The notes beneath the pieces are model-generated. The model was not told the DNA's origin. It did not search any database and saw only the letters and a list, made by a program, of their open reading frames with translations. From Hyaloraphidium curvatum (taxonomy: Eukaryota > Monoblepharomycota > Hyaloraphidiomycetes > Hyaloraphidiales > Hyaloraphidiaceae), in NCBI GenBank assembly GCA_025558095.1, contig JAIVFI010000001.1:386501-450500 (forward strand): a stretch of 64,000 bases of DNA, in the 5' to 3' direction. Position 1 is the first letter of the stretch. Each line of letters begins with the position of its first letter. A program made the translations under genes and the position numbers. Below, in pieces: positions 10,625 through 20,115 of the stretch.

Positions 10625-10645
10625 GATTAAGAGTCTCAACTGCTC
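10625..10645 (+). promoter_or_regulatory. Primer-binding site resembling tRNA-Lys(CUU) anticodon arm
   Basis: The sequence directly after the 5' LTR starts GATTAAGAGTCTCA. Its reverse complement, TGAGACTCTTAATC, equals the anticodon stem-loop of a typical tRNA-Lys(CUU), with anticodon CTT in the loop. There is no TGG, so the tRNA 3' CCA end is not used. This implies an internal half-tRNA primer ending near position 40, as in Drosophila copia and Ty5, which use initiator tRNA-Met. Extending the match into the D-stem needs a two-base bulge. Confidence 0.6.
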
Positions 10646-10686
10646 TGACACGTACCTGCTACCCCTGGAAGCCCGCCCGTGACAGG

Positions 10687-12725
10687 ATGACAGCCACCGA
10701 TGCCGACAAGCCCATCCTGCTCAACTCCGGTGAAAACATGGTCCAGTGGGACCGCAAGGCCCCCATCTACCTTAACAAGATTGGAGTGTACGAGTACGTC
10801 GTCAACGACGTCCTCAGCCTCGACTGGCAGCTCGAGCAAGCCCGCAAGAGAGCTGCTGAGCGGAGCACCGGTCCGGGGATGACCGACCAAGAGAAGGCAA
10901 CCATCCTTGCCGAGGAAGAGAAGACCGCGCGTACGATTCTTTCCGACTCCAAGTTTAGGGAGAAGGTCCAAAAGGCCTATGGCGAGCTCATGCTCATGCT
11001 CGACGACGTCCTCCAGGAGGCATTCGACGAGCCCAAGACGGCCCATGACCTCTGGAACGCGATTCACACCAAGTTCCGGGTCGGGAAAGCGCGTTTGGTA
11101 CACGCGTCCCAGATCCGCGTAAACAACTGGCAGTGGGATGCTTCAAAGACGGTGGACCAGAACTTCAACGAGTTGCTTAGTATCAAGTCAGAGAGGGCTG
11201 CGCACAAGAAGCCGCTCACAGACTACGAAGTGGCAATGATGGTGACGTTCTGCAAGGGTTTCCCGTTCGCAGAACTCCAGGGCTACTGGGGACGGGTGAT
11301 TGACGGTGCCAAGCACTTTGATGACAAGGGCAGCAGCAAGACGGATACATTTTCGTTCAACGGCATGCGTGATGCCGCTAACACAGCCCAAGCAAATGCA
11401 CCCCCGGCCGCGCCTGTCAAACTGACAGCTCCCGTTAATATCCCGGTACCTCCTGGATTCGGCCCCGGGTTCGCTGCGTATGGCACCGACTACCAGCAGC
11501 ACCAAGTTCCCCGTGGTGGTGGCAACCCCAGTCGGCCTCCGCAGCGCCCCTGGTACGAGCCCGGTCGCTACGCTCCGTACCCCAGCTACAGGCCGAGCGG
11601 CATGGCTCCTATACCAGGCCAGGGCCATGATACTCGGATGCGCGGCCGCGGGTTGGCACGTGGCGGCATGCGCGGAGGCCGCGGCTACTACCCCGCACTG
11701 AGGCCGATGGGCGGCCCAAGCTACCGCCCGGCTGGCGCTGCCGTTTGGAGGCCGGCTCCGGTGACCAGTGAGATCACCTGCCGCGAATGCGGCAAGCCGG
11801 GGCACGTGGCATCGGCGTGCCCCGACAAAAGGTGCCACAATTGCAACGGCAAGGGGCACGTACAGCGCGAGTGCCCGTCACCGCCCCAGCAGCCGTACGC
11901 CATGCTGGCAGATGCCCAGATGGAACACAGCGAGGGTGAGCATCGGGTGGTGATGTCTGGGCCGAGGTGCCCGCGCCGCGAAGGGGCCGCGGTGCTCGGC
12001 GCTTGGTTGAAGAGGAGGGCCGCGGGCCCCGCGTCGCGAAGGGCCGAGGTGCTAGACGCTTGAAGAAGGGGGCCGCGGGCCCCGCGTCGCGAAGGGCCGA
12101 GGTGCCAGACGCTTGAGAGGAGGGCCGCGGGCCCAGCGCCGCGAAGGGGCCGCGGGCCCGGCGCGTGGAGTGTGGGCCGCGGGCTCCGCGTCGCGAGGGG
12201 CCGAGGGCCAGACGCTTGAAGAAGAGGGCTGCGGGCCCAGCGCCGCGAAGGGGCCGCGGGCCCGGCGCGTGGAGTGTGGGGCGCGGGTTACTGGGGACCG
12301 ACGGTTGAGGTTCGCGCCCCTCGGCGCGTCGGCACGCGATCGGCTGATCGAACGTGCGTGCCGACGCGGGTGTAGCGCGCGCCCAACAGTCCAAACACTC
12401 TCGGAATTCCTCGCTTGACAAACACTAACTTCCGCCTCTCCTCTTTCGCTATCTAATTTCAATCTGCTTCGTACACTCTTCGTACACTCTCTGTTCATTT
12501 CGGTAAGGCGATACTGCTACCGAAGGTAACTCACCCGCTCCGCACCCAGCTCGCCCTTCATCGCAGCGTTGCCTGACAGCCTTCGGCTTCCTGGGATACG
12601 GCTCAATGCCCGGTGACAGTGAAGGAGCCGATTTCGGCTATGTCGGCTACGACCACGAGTCCGGCGGGGGAGCGACTTATGGCGAAGCTTTCGGAGCAAC
12701 CTACGGCGACGGCTTCGACAACTGA
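10687..12725 (+). CDS. gag: Copia Gag (two predicted exons)
   Basis: Capsid/nucleocapsid polyprotein. Translation starts MTATDADKPILLNSGENM. A UBN2-like capsid region (YGELMLMLDDVLQEAF ... LWNAIHTKFRVGKARLVHA) is followed by a Gly/Arg/Pro-rich stretch and two zinc knuckles, CRECGKPGHVASAC and CHNCNGKGHVQREC. Unspliced, the frame stops at 12061-12063 inside GC-rich repeats. A GTGAGC donor at 11936 and a TGACAG acceptor ending at 12579 define a 644-nt intron. Joining 10687-11935 to 12580-12725 gives 465 codons. It adds a Gly/Tyr-rich tail (FGYVGYDHESGGGATYG) that ends at TGA 12723-12725, in frame with pol. The splice is inferred from site quality, phase and coding look, not from transcripts. 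Confidence 0.75.
11936..12579 (+). other. Predicted intron in Copia gag holding GC-rich tandem repeats
   Basis: GTGAGC at the 5' end and CCTGACAG at the 3' end. From about 11965 to 12290 it contains roughly five imperfect units of about 55-65 bp built on GCCGCGGGCCC, CGCGAAGGGGCCG and AGACGCTTGAAGA. The sequence has little coding character, stops gag if unspliced, and is open on the minus strand only because of composition. Confidence 0.6.
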
Positions 12726-15700
12726 CTACGGAGCGGCGGGGAGGCCGCTGCGATCCCAGCCGTGACGGCCAATGCCGTTCCGGGGGAGGCTCTCGACGGC
12801 GGCATGGTTCAAGCTCAACATGCTCGGGCGTACATCAACCATGTCCGGGCAAACACCTGTGATTTCTTCTTCGATTCTGGCGCAAGTCGCATCTCTACGA
12901 ACATCCTCGACGACCTGGACAACGTTCGTTCGATACCCAAGTTCTCGGTGCATGGATTGACCGGACCTGTGGAGGTGTCAAAGGCCGGCACCATGTACAT
13001 TCGCCTCCGCGGTGACGGACCCATTGTTCGCCTTGATAACGTCCTCTTCATGCCAAGCACGCCTTGCCGCCTGTTCTCAGAAACGGCATTGGCCGCCGCC
13101 GGCGTTCGTTCAAAGAACCGCTACCTTGCTGACAAGCAGATGGAGAAGCAGCTGTACCTTGCGGACGGGACGGAGCTGTGCACTCTTTCGCAGCAAAACG
13201 GCGTGTTCCCGATGCCGATCGAGGTCGTCAAGCCGGGGTCAACGTCGCAGGCCATGTGGGGACTCACCGACGCGGATTTAATCCGACTGCGCGGGGTACG
13301 CATGTCACGTCTCTACGACCGTCACCTGTGGCATGCCCGGTGTGCGCACGCTCACATTGAGCGCATCCGGATAGCGCAGAGGTCGGGCGCAGTGCTTGGC
13401 CTTGAGAACGTCGATCTGGGCCCCGAGTCGGAGGTTATCGAGTGCGACGTCTGCCTGCGCGCCAAGCTGACGACTGCGCCGTTCCGCCCTTCGATGCGCG
13501 AGCACGTCAAGGACGTCATGGATCTCTGGCACGTCGATCTCAAGGGACCGGTTGACGTCACATCTGTTCATGGCCACCGCTACTGGATGGATGTCAAGGA
13601 CGAATGGAGCCAGCAGCTCTGGTCGATCCCGCTCGAGACCAAGGATCAAGCAGCGCCACTCCTTCAACAGCTCATTGTGTACGCAGAGACGCAGACGGGC
13701 AAGCGCCTCAAGCACCTCCAGTCTGACCAGGGCACTGAGCTCGGGCGGTGGGACGCAAGGGAGCTTGGCTGGTTCCAGACCTGGCTCCGCAAACGAGGCA
13801 CTCACTTCCGGGTCTCAATAGCCGATACGCCTCAACAGAATGCGGTACCCGAACGCGAGCATCGCTCGCAGGTCGAAGGGGTGCTTGCGCTCTGCATCCA
13901 GGCTGCCGTCGACAAGCGCTTCTGGAACTACGCTCTCGCATACAAGACTGAGGTCCGCAACATGCTTCCAACGGTGAAGACGATGCAACGGGGCGCCAAC
14001 GGAGCGGTCACCACGCCGCATGAGCTGTGGACAGGGACTAAACCCGACCTGTCACGTCTCCGCACGTTCGGGTCAGAGTGCTGGTATGGCATCCTCCCCA
14101 GCCAGCGCAAGGCTCTGGACGACCGTGCACACCGTGCAATCTTCCTCGGTTTCCCGAAGCACCTGAAGGCGTACACCTTGCTGGATCTGACCACAGGCAA
14201 GATTGTCCATGCGCGCTCAGTGGTCTTCAACGAGCGCTACTCTAAACGCTCGCCCGGCTCCTTCCACGAGATTGATGCGCTGGGAAGGCATCGTCCTTTT
14301 GCTCTCGTGCCTCCCCGGTTTCCTCCTTGGCTCTCCAAGCCGGTAGATGCAGCGCCCGATGAAGACAGCGATGACGATCAGCAGACACCACCAAGGGATG
14401 CGGGGACGGACATTCAGGAACCTGCTCAGCGCAACGAGGCCCCAGAGGCGTACGAGTGGGAGCTTCTCGAGGAGGAGATTGAGTATCCTGAGGCTGCGCA
14501 AGGGGAGGGAGCACACGGCAACGATGATGATGATGGGGTGCAATGGCATGCCGAGCACCCTTGGCCAGATGACGGTCTCCAGGACCCCCTTGCCATGCCT
14601 TCGACTGTCACCCCGTTGACATTCTCTCCTCCTTTCCGCTTCCCAGCCTTCGAGACGTGGCGCATACCAGGTACCAGCGCCCCGCACCCGGCGAGCCCAG
14701 TGACACTGCTGTCGGTGCACGATGTCACCGTTCCGCGCACATACAACGAATCGCAGAGATCACCGCATGCGGCTCAGTGGGAGGAAGCGCGGCAGGAGGA
14801 GAACAAGTCGATTCTTGAGATGGGTGTGGTCGAGGAGACGGAACTCCCTGCTGGTGACGAGGACAAGGTGGTGCCCTCGCACTACGTCTACGACGTCAAG
14901 AAGGACCAGAACAACAACGTTACGCGCTTCAAGGCACGCTTGGTGGCGGATGGAAACCGCCAATCCGAGCAAACATACTACGATACGTTCGCTGCCGTTC
15001 CTAACCAAGTCGTTTTCCGCCTCTTCCTTCTTCTTGTTGCCACGCTGGGACTCCTCTGTGATCACTGGGACATCAAGACGGCGTTTCTGCATGCTCCGCT
15101 GGACTACAGTGTCTACATCAGGCCGCCTCCGGGATGGCGGTTCCTCAAGGAGTCTTCCTCGCGCACGGTGCTTCGGCTGCTGAAGAGTCTCTATGGATTA
15201 CGGCAAGCGATGCGCTTGTTCCTTGCAATGCTTGATCATTTCCTTCGCCAGGCTGGATTCGTGAAGCTGGCCTCCGAAAGCTGTCTCTACGTGCGCTTCA
15301 CGGCCGGCCGCTTTATGATCGTCTTTGTCTACGTGGACGACTTACTGGTTGCTGCCACCTCACAGCTGGAGATCGATGAGTTGTTTGCCAGCCTCAAGCA
15401 GCATTTCAACATCAACTCCCTGGGCCCTGTCACTTACTGCTTGGGCGTGCACATCCGTCGCGACACCGGCACCGGTACAATCACGTTGTCGCAGACGGCG
15501 TACATCGACCGCGTCCTCCGCGAATTTGCATTCACGCGTGATGTTCCCAGCAAGGAGACAAAGTCTGCTCTCACGCCAATGCGACCGGATGCCCTCCAGG
15601 GGCTGCGCCCATTCGACCCCGCGGTGTTTGACAGCCTGCCAACGAAGATCCAAGACGACGTCAAAAGTTTCAACTACAAGGGCCTGATTGGCTCTCTACT

Positions 15701-16373
15701 TTGGATTGCCATCACAACGCGACCAGACATTGCTTTTGCGGTTATCTTTCTTTCTCGCTTTGCCAACAGCTTTGGGCCTCTTCACATCAAGGCGCTTCGC
15801 GATGTTTTGCGCTACCTGCGCCGCACCCGTACCTATGGACTTGTTCTTGGTCGTCGTCCTGCGTCTGGTGATCGCTTGGATCTCTGCGCATATGCGGATG
15901 CCGACTTTGCTGGTTGTGTGATGACCCGCAAGTCGACAACCGGTCTTGTCATCCTCATGGGTGCCTCCAGCATTGCCTGGCTGACCAAGAGGCAATCCGT
16001 GGTTGCACAGTCTACTACTGAAGCCGAGTATGTTGCTATGGCTCACGCAGTGCGCAACATCCTCTGGCTCCGCTCCATCTTGCAGGAACTTGGCCTTCCG
16101 CGGACCACACCGACCCGGCTCTTCGAGGACAACAAGTCTGCCGAGCAGCTGGCTCGCGACCCCAAGTTCCATGAGCGGACGAAGCACATCGACATCAAGT
16201 ATCATTTGGTTCGTGACACCGTGCAGGCTGGAGTCATTGAGCCTGCACGGGTTGTGTCTGAGGACAACTTTGGGGACGGCCTCACTAAGCCCCTGCCTCC
16301 GGCCCCTTTTGAACTCTTCCGTGAACGTGTTGGTGTTGTTGATCTGGATCCGGGTTCGGTTTCCAGTGCGTGA
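12726..16373 (+). CDS. pol: Copia Pol (protease, integrase, RT, RNase H)
   Basis: Uninterrupted 1215-codon frame directly after the gag TGA and in the same frame; the first in-frame ATG is 12804. Protease: FFFDSGASRIST with catalytic DSG. GAG-pre-integrase His/Cys: HLWHARCAHAH and CDVCLRAK. Integrase acidic triad: LWHVDLKGP, LQSDQGTELG and PEREHRSQ. RT: HYVYDVKKDQNNNVTRFKAR, HWDIKTAFLHAPLD, SLYGLRQAMR and the catalytic YVDDLL. RNase H: LCAYADADFAGC, STTEAEYVAM and TKHIDIKYHLVRD. All catalytic residues are present, so the element is likely capable of movement. Because pol has no good start of its own, it is probably made by readthrough of UGA-CUA. Confidence 0.95.
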   Translation, partial: LRSGGEAAAIPAVTANAVPGEALDGGMVQAQHARAYINHVRANTCDFFFDSGASRISTNILDDLDNVRSIPKFSVHGLTGPVEVSKAGTMYIRLRGDGPIVRLDNVLFMPSTPCRLFSETALAAAGVRSKNRYLADKQMEKQLYLADGTELCTLSQQNGVFPMPIEVVKPGSTSQAMWGLTDADLIRLRGVRMSRLYDRHLWHARCAHAHIERIRIAQRSGAVLGLENVDLGPESEVIECDVCLRAKLTTAPFRPSMREHVKDVMDLWHVDLKGPVDVTSVHGHRYWMDVKDEWSQQLWSIPLETKDQAAPLLQQLIVYAETQTGKRLKHLQSDQGTELGRWDARELGWFQTWLRKRGTHFRVSIADTPQQNAVPEREHRSQVEGVLALCIQAAVDKRFWNYALAYKTEVRNMLPTVKTMQRGANGAVTTPHELWTGTKPDLSRLRTFGSECWYGILPSQRKALDDRAHRAIFLGFPKHLKAYTLLDLTTGKIVHARSVVFNERYSKRSPGSFHEIDALGRHRPFALVPPRFPPWLSKPVDAAPDEDSDDDQQTPPRDAGTDIQEPAQRNEAPEAYEWELLEEEIEYPEAAQGEGAHGNDDDDGVQWHAEHPWPDDGLQDPLAMPSTVTPLTFSPPFRFPAFETWRIPGTSAPHPASPVTLLSVHDVTVPRTYNESQRSPHAAQWEEARQEENKSILEMGVVEETELPAGDEDKVVPSHYVYDVKKDQNNNVTRFKARLVADGNRQSEQTYYDTFAAVPNQVVFRLFLLLVATLGLLCDHWDIKTAFLHAPLDYSVYIRPPPGWRFLKESSSRTVLRLLKSLYGLRQAMRLFLAMLDHFLRQAGFVKLASESCLYVRFTAGRFMIVFVYVDDLLVAATSQLEIDELFASLKQHFNINSLGPVTYCLGVHIRRDTGTGTITLSQTAYIDRVLREFAFTRDVPSKETKSALTPMRPDALQGLRPFDPAVFDSLPTKIQDDVKSFNYKGLIGSLLWIAITTRPDIAFAVIFLSRFANSFGPLHIKALRDVLRYLRRTRTYGLVLGRRPASGDRLDLCAYADADFAGCVMTRKSTTGLVILMGASSIAWLTKRQSVVAQSTTEAEYVAMAHAVRNILWLRSILQELGLPRTTPTRLFEDNKSAEQLARDPKFHERTKHIDIKYHLVRDTVQAGVIEPARVVSEDNFGDGLTKPLPPAPFELFRERVGVVDLDPGSVSSA

Positions 16374-16687
16374 TGGGCCTGAGGCCAGCGTGCTGCGAGC
16401 TGGACCCTACCAGGAATCTCTGCCCATGATGAGCCGGAGGCTAGTGGGCGGCCATTCCTTGGTTTCTGGGGGAGGATGCTTACCTGTATGTCTTTCTGGG
16501 GGAGCTTTGGATTTTTCTTGTATGTTGTGTTTGTGGGGGAGTTTTCTTTATGTATGGCGATTGGATCGCCCGGTCTTGGGGGGAGGAGTGAGTGAGTGAT
16601 GGGAGCCTGGGTAGGCTACCTGGGGAGCAATCCCGGGGCGTGGAGGAGCATGCGATGGGGGACTCCACTCGATCCACTCGCCTCCAA

Positions 16688-16696
16688 ATGGGGGAG
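16688..16696 (+). promoter_or_regulatory. Copia polypurine tract
   Basis: ATGGGGGAG lies directly against the TG start of the 3' LTR, the expected place for plus-strand DNA priming. A similar purine run, GGGGGAG, occurs upstream near 16480-16585. Confidence 0.6.
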
Positions 16697-16907
16697 TGTT
16701 ATTGGGGACGGATGGATGTGTTTGGAGTCTCTGGATCGAGTTGGAGTTGATCTTGGCATTGGAGCTGGACTTGGATGGGCGGATAGTTTCTGGCTAGCAA
16801 TTACCTAGGGACGTGGCCTCTTAGAAGGGAATAACGCAACAAACACCAGGAACGCCACCTGCCTCATTCGCACCTGTCTCTGGGCGCCTGTGACCAGGGG
16901 TCTTTGA
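16697..16907 (+). repeat. Copia 3' LTR
   Basis: Identical to the 5' LTR by direct comparison of all 211 bases, and followed by the GAATC duplication. Confidence 0.93.
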
Positions 16908-17093
16908 GAATCCATCAAGTCCGATCCTTCTGAGATGTCCCCCTCGGGAGACAGTCTCCCTCAAGCGAATCTCAAGGTCAAACCCAGGCTACAACTAACT
17001 CTACTTCGGACCTTCCGAGTCCTGTAAGATTGAACCACTTGTGCAGCAGGTTAAAGCGCTAGGCCCGGCTTGACCTGGTCCGGCATACTGTCC

Positions 17094-17402
17094 CCTGCCG
17101 CAACACAGAGCAACGCCAGAAGCTGCAGACTAGACTGGAAGCACTGAGCCGCGAGTGGAACTTGGAGACCTGGCTCTGGACTCTCAGCATCAAGGAGTTC
17201 GAGCCCACGATCAAAGTGAGGCGGCAAAAGGAGAAGGCCCTCAACTCCATTGCCAGCTTCATCTCAAAGTCCATGAAGGACAGAAAACGGGGAAAATGAA
17301 AAAGATGCACGACGACAAACTTCAAATTAGCAGCAAACTTATGGTGTAACGGCGGCCAAGCCAGGGGCAGGTCCGCCGGGTCACCAATACTATTCTATTC
17401 TA
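17094..17402 (+). pseudogene. 5'-truncated LINE fragment
   Basis: Encodes the last 60 or so residues of the LINE protein in plus orientation (TEQRQKLQTRLEALSREW, then the KSMKDRKRGK tail and a stop) and then the 3' UTR with an (ATTCT)n end. Point differences from the 4.4-kb copy show it is an older insertion. Confidence 0.8.
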
Positions 17403-17462
17403 TTCACCTCCAGGTCATGATAGAGCAGAGCGGCTTCTGGATGTATGGTCATTGCAGGTGCT

Positions 17463-20024
17463 CTATTGCACCATGCGGTGGTCTAAGCTGTACAGGTAGC
17501 TCTTGAATGTCAGGTGCAGAGCAAGTTCAGATCCATCATCATCAGCCCCATTCGCCTTCTTCGGCCCGCCTTTTTTTGCAAGGGAATCAACCACATGTTC
17601 CGGTACACCTTGCCTGAAGCGCACTTTGTACTTCCCACTCTGTCCGAAGGAGCCTTCCAGGACTCCCTTGACACCTACAGCCCCGGAGAAATGAATCATC
17701 ACGGCAGAGGCTTCACAAAACGGCCCACAGAGAGGCTTACCGTTACTGGTCGTAACAAACATGCCAATGAAGGGTTGCAAGACCGTTTCTCTCTTGAATA
17801 GACCCTTTCCAATGACAGAGTATCCATCCACAACCTGGAGGAATGATCAGCACAGAACAGCAGCACAGCAAGCTGGATTCGTACCCGTTCAATTGCACCA
17901 GTCCGCTGCTTCCATTTGAAAACCTTCAACCTCGGGAGTTCCTGCATTCTGTAGTCTTTAGACGAGTAAACTTGAAGAAGGTGTCCGTGGAAAGCCAGAC
18001 GGCAGGTCTTGTCGGCTGTGGCCAGAGTCAATGACCATAGCATGCAAACCATTGCCACTGGGCCCACTGATGTCGGAGTCAAGTTTTGAGGCAATGTAGA
18101 GAGATCCTGGCAATGCCAGCACCGGAACCTCAAGCTCAACCAAAGCAAAGCAAGAATCCGCATCGGGAGATGCCAAGTACAGGTACTCGTTCAGAATATG
18201 GAAGCTCTGGGGCTCCAACGGCTGTTGCTCTGGGTCTGTGACAAATGAGTGAGTTGCGTGATAGATCCCCACCAGGTCGACGCAGCTCACCCTGTTTGGA
18301 TGGATCTTGACCAAAGAACGTCACTAATCCAAGGACTGTCTCGTGCCCAAGACTAAAATGAAACTTTGCCTTTGATGCAACTGGCCCCTTGAAGTACTTG
18401 ACCTTCTGCACACTGACAATGGCTGCGTGGATTGTTGTCACTGCTCCCACGGATGCAGCCAGCCCCTTTTCCATGACATCAGGGTCAAGCTGGCTGACAC
18501 AGAGGCCCACTCGGTCCCCCTGGCAGATAGTGACCTATCAGCACGGGGACAATTCACGCTGCTTGCCCCCCACCTGTGCTGCAACAGTGACGGGCTTGCG
18601 GAACATCTGCATCGACTTGATCTTCTTGGTAACCTTTGCAGAGGGCAGCTCGATGGTCTGAGGAGGAAAGTGAGACGAGCAAGCCCACGTCGGCGTGTCG
18701 ACACGTGCCTCTCCAACTGCTACCTTGCCCCGAAGGACAGTGCCCGTCCTGCACGTGGTCAGCTAAATGTGCAAAGGCCAGGAGACAACAAGCCTACATA
18801 ACCGTGCCTTGTCCCTTGATGGCAAAGCAGTGGTCCACAGCAAACACAAACGAGCCATCCGTTGTCCTTGCAGGCACCTTCAGTGCGTTGCTGATTGTCG
18901 AAATGAGCTGCTCTAGGCCTATGCTAGTGACGGTATCCGACGTATCCGACTCCGCGCCAACATTCGCGGCCTGCAACTGGGACATGAGCGAGCTAAACAA
19001 CCAGCCAGCATCTGAATGCCCACCACAGGTACGATTGGGCAGAAGGCAAACGGGGTGTCCGCAAGCGTCTTCCGGAGCTTTGCAACGACCTGAGCACAGC
19101 TCATTCTTCAACGATCCCGAACGGCAATGTCCGTCCCTTTCACCTTGGAGATCTTGACGTCTCGGTCGGCCTCCTCAAATATGTCAACCTTGTTCAGTGC
19201 AATGACAAGGTCCTTCCCCGTGATCTCGGCCAGCACCAGGGACTGGCACCAATCAGCGTTGCTGCGTGAACGTGGAAGAAAGGCCTCACCTCCGCTGTTT
19301 GCGTTTGAATGCCTAAAGGAAAGGTGGGTCAGAACTCGCCTTGGTGGACTACCAGTGCCCGTTCCCACCTTTTCCAGCGTCGATCACGAGCAGCATGAGA
19401 TCAATGATTTGCGATCCTAGGTGTCTGTTGAACCGGACAACCCACTCTGTAGCAGGAACAGCCTTACCTCCGATCACCGTTCGAACGAAAGCGGCATGTC
19501 CTGGGCAATCGACCAAGGTAACCTTGCACCGCAGCCCGTAAAGCCAGGAAACGGAATGGAGTGCCACAAACGATCACCTGCAGATCATCGATACCGGCAT
19601 CACGAAACACTGGTGGAGGGTCCAAGTAGAAGGCGGAGAATCCCAGGTCAAGCGTGATCCCGCGACGACGGGACTCTTCCGCCAGAATGAGCAACTACGT
19701 CATCTTGGACACGATGACGTTCCATTCCCACCGGGATGCTTGTCGAACGCAGCGGTCGACGCGACAGTGCTAAGCGCCCTTGCTGGCGACGCATTCAAAC
19801 TGTGCCCGCCTCGGCTGGACCACGTCCAACTAACCAAGACTCGTCTTCCCGCTGTCAACGTGTCCCATGATTCCGATCGAGACATTGAACGGAGGCTTGG
19901 ACCCTCCGCCCGAAGCTGGCGGCATCTCGACGACGGGTGGAGTGGGGGACGATTTTTGAGGCCCTTTTGAGACGCCGCTCCGTCGCGGGGGATCCCAGCT
20001 CGGCCCTCCACTTCTGACTTCCAT
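17463..20024 (-). CDS. EEFSEC: Selenocysteine-specific elongation factor (EEFSEC/eSelB)
   Basis: GTPase that delivers Sec-tRNA to ribosomes at recoded UGA codons, with SECIS-bound partners. It is multi-exon with introns of about 50-60 nt. G1 is GIMGHVDSGKTSL; splicing after TCTTG and before CAAGGGCG yields SLARALSTVASTAAFDKHP, a hallmark of EEFSEC. Then come ESRRRGITLDLGFSAF (switch I), VTLVDCPGHAAFVRTVIGG (G3), SQIIDLMLLVIDAGKG and LVIALNKVDIFEEAD (G4). Domain II has FVFAVDHCFAIKGQGTVM. Domain III has GLCVSQLDPDVMEKGL, HAAIVSVQKVKYFKGP and HFSLGHETVLG. The C-terminal domain IV has TCRLAFHGHLLQVY, YSVIGKGLFKRET, EGSFGQSGKYKVRF and finally LTFKSYLYSLDHRMVQ. All parts of the human protein have counterparts, and I see no disabling change. 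A 45-residue Pro/Gly-rich N-terminal extension precedes the G domain. Confidence 0.93.
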
Positions 20025-20115
20025 AGAGCCTACTACAACGCGACGCGCTTCACGGTTAACGGTAGCAGATCGTGCGTTGTATCATTGGCGTGCAGTTAAT
20101 ACGACAGCTCTCGTG

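Larger units (their letters stand above)
10409..16912 (+). mobile_element. Complete young Ty1/Copia LTR retrotransposon
   Basis: Two 211-bp LTRs (10414-10624 and 16697-16907) that I find identical base for base bound the element. They are flanked by the 5-bp duplication GAATC (10409-10413 and 16908-16912). The domain order is gag with two CCHC knuckles, then protease, integrase, RT and RNase H, the Copia order. A primer-binding site follows the 5' LTR directly and a purine tract precedes the 3' LTR. Identical LTRs and intact frames imply a very recent insertion. Pol ends at 16373; about 320 bp of non-coding DNA follows before the 3' LTR. Confidence 0.95.

Noticed and set aside
12723-12725. 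Selenocysteine insertion at the Copia UGA as the main explanation
   Set aside because: No SECIS-like element could be recognised by eye, and the CTA context favours ordinary readthrough; kept only as a remote alternative.
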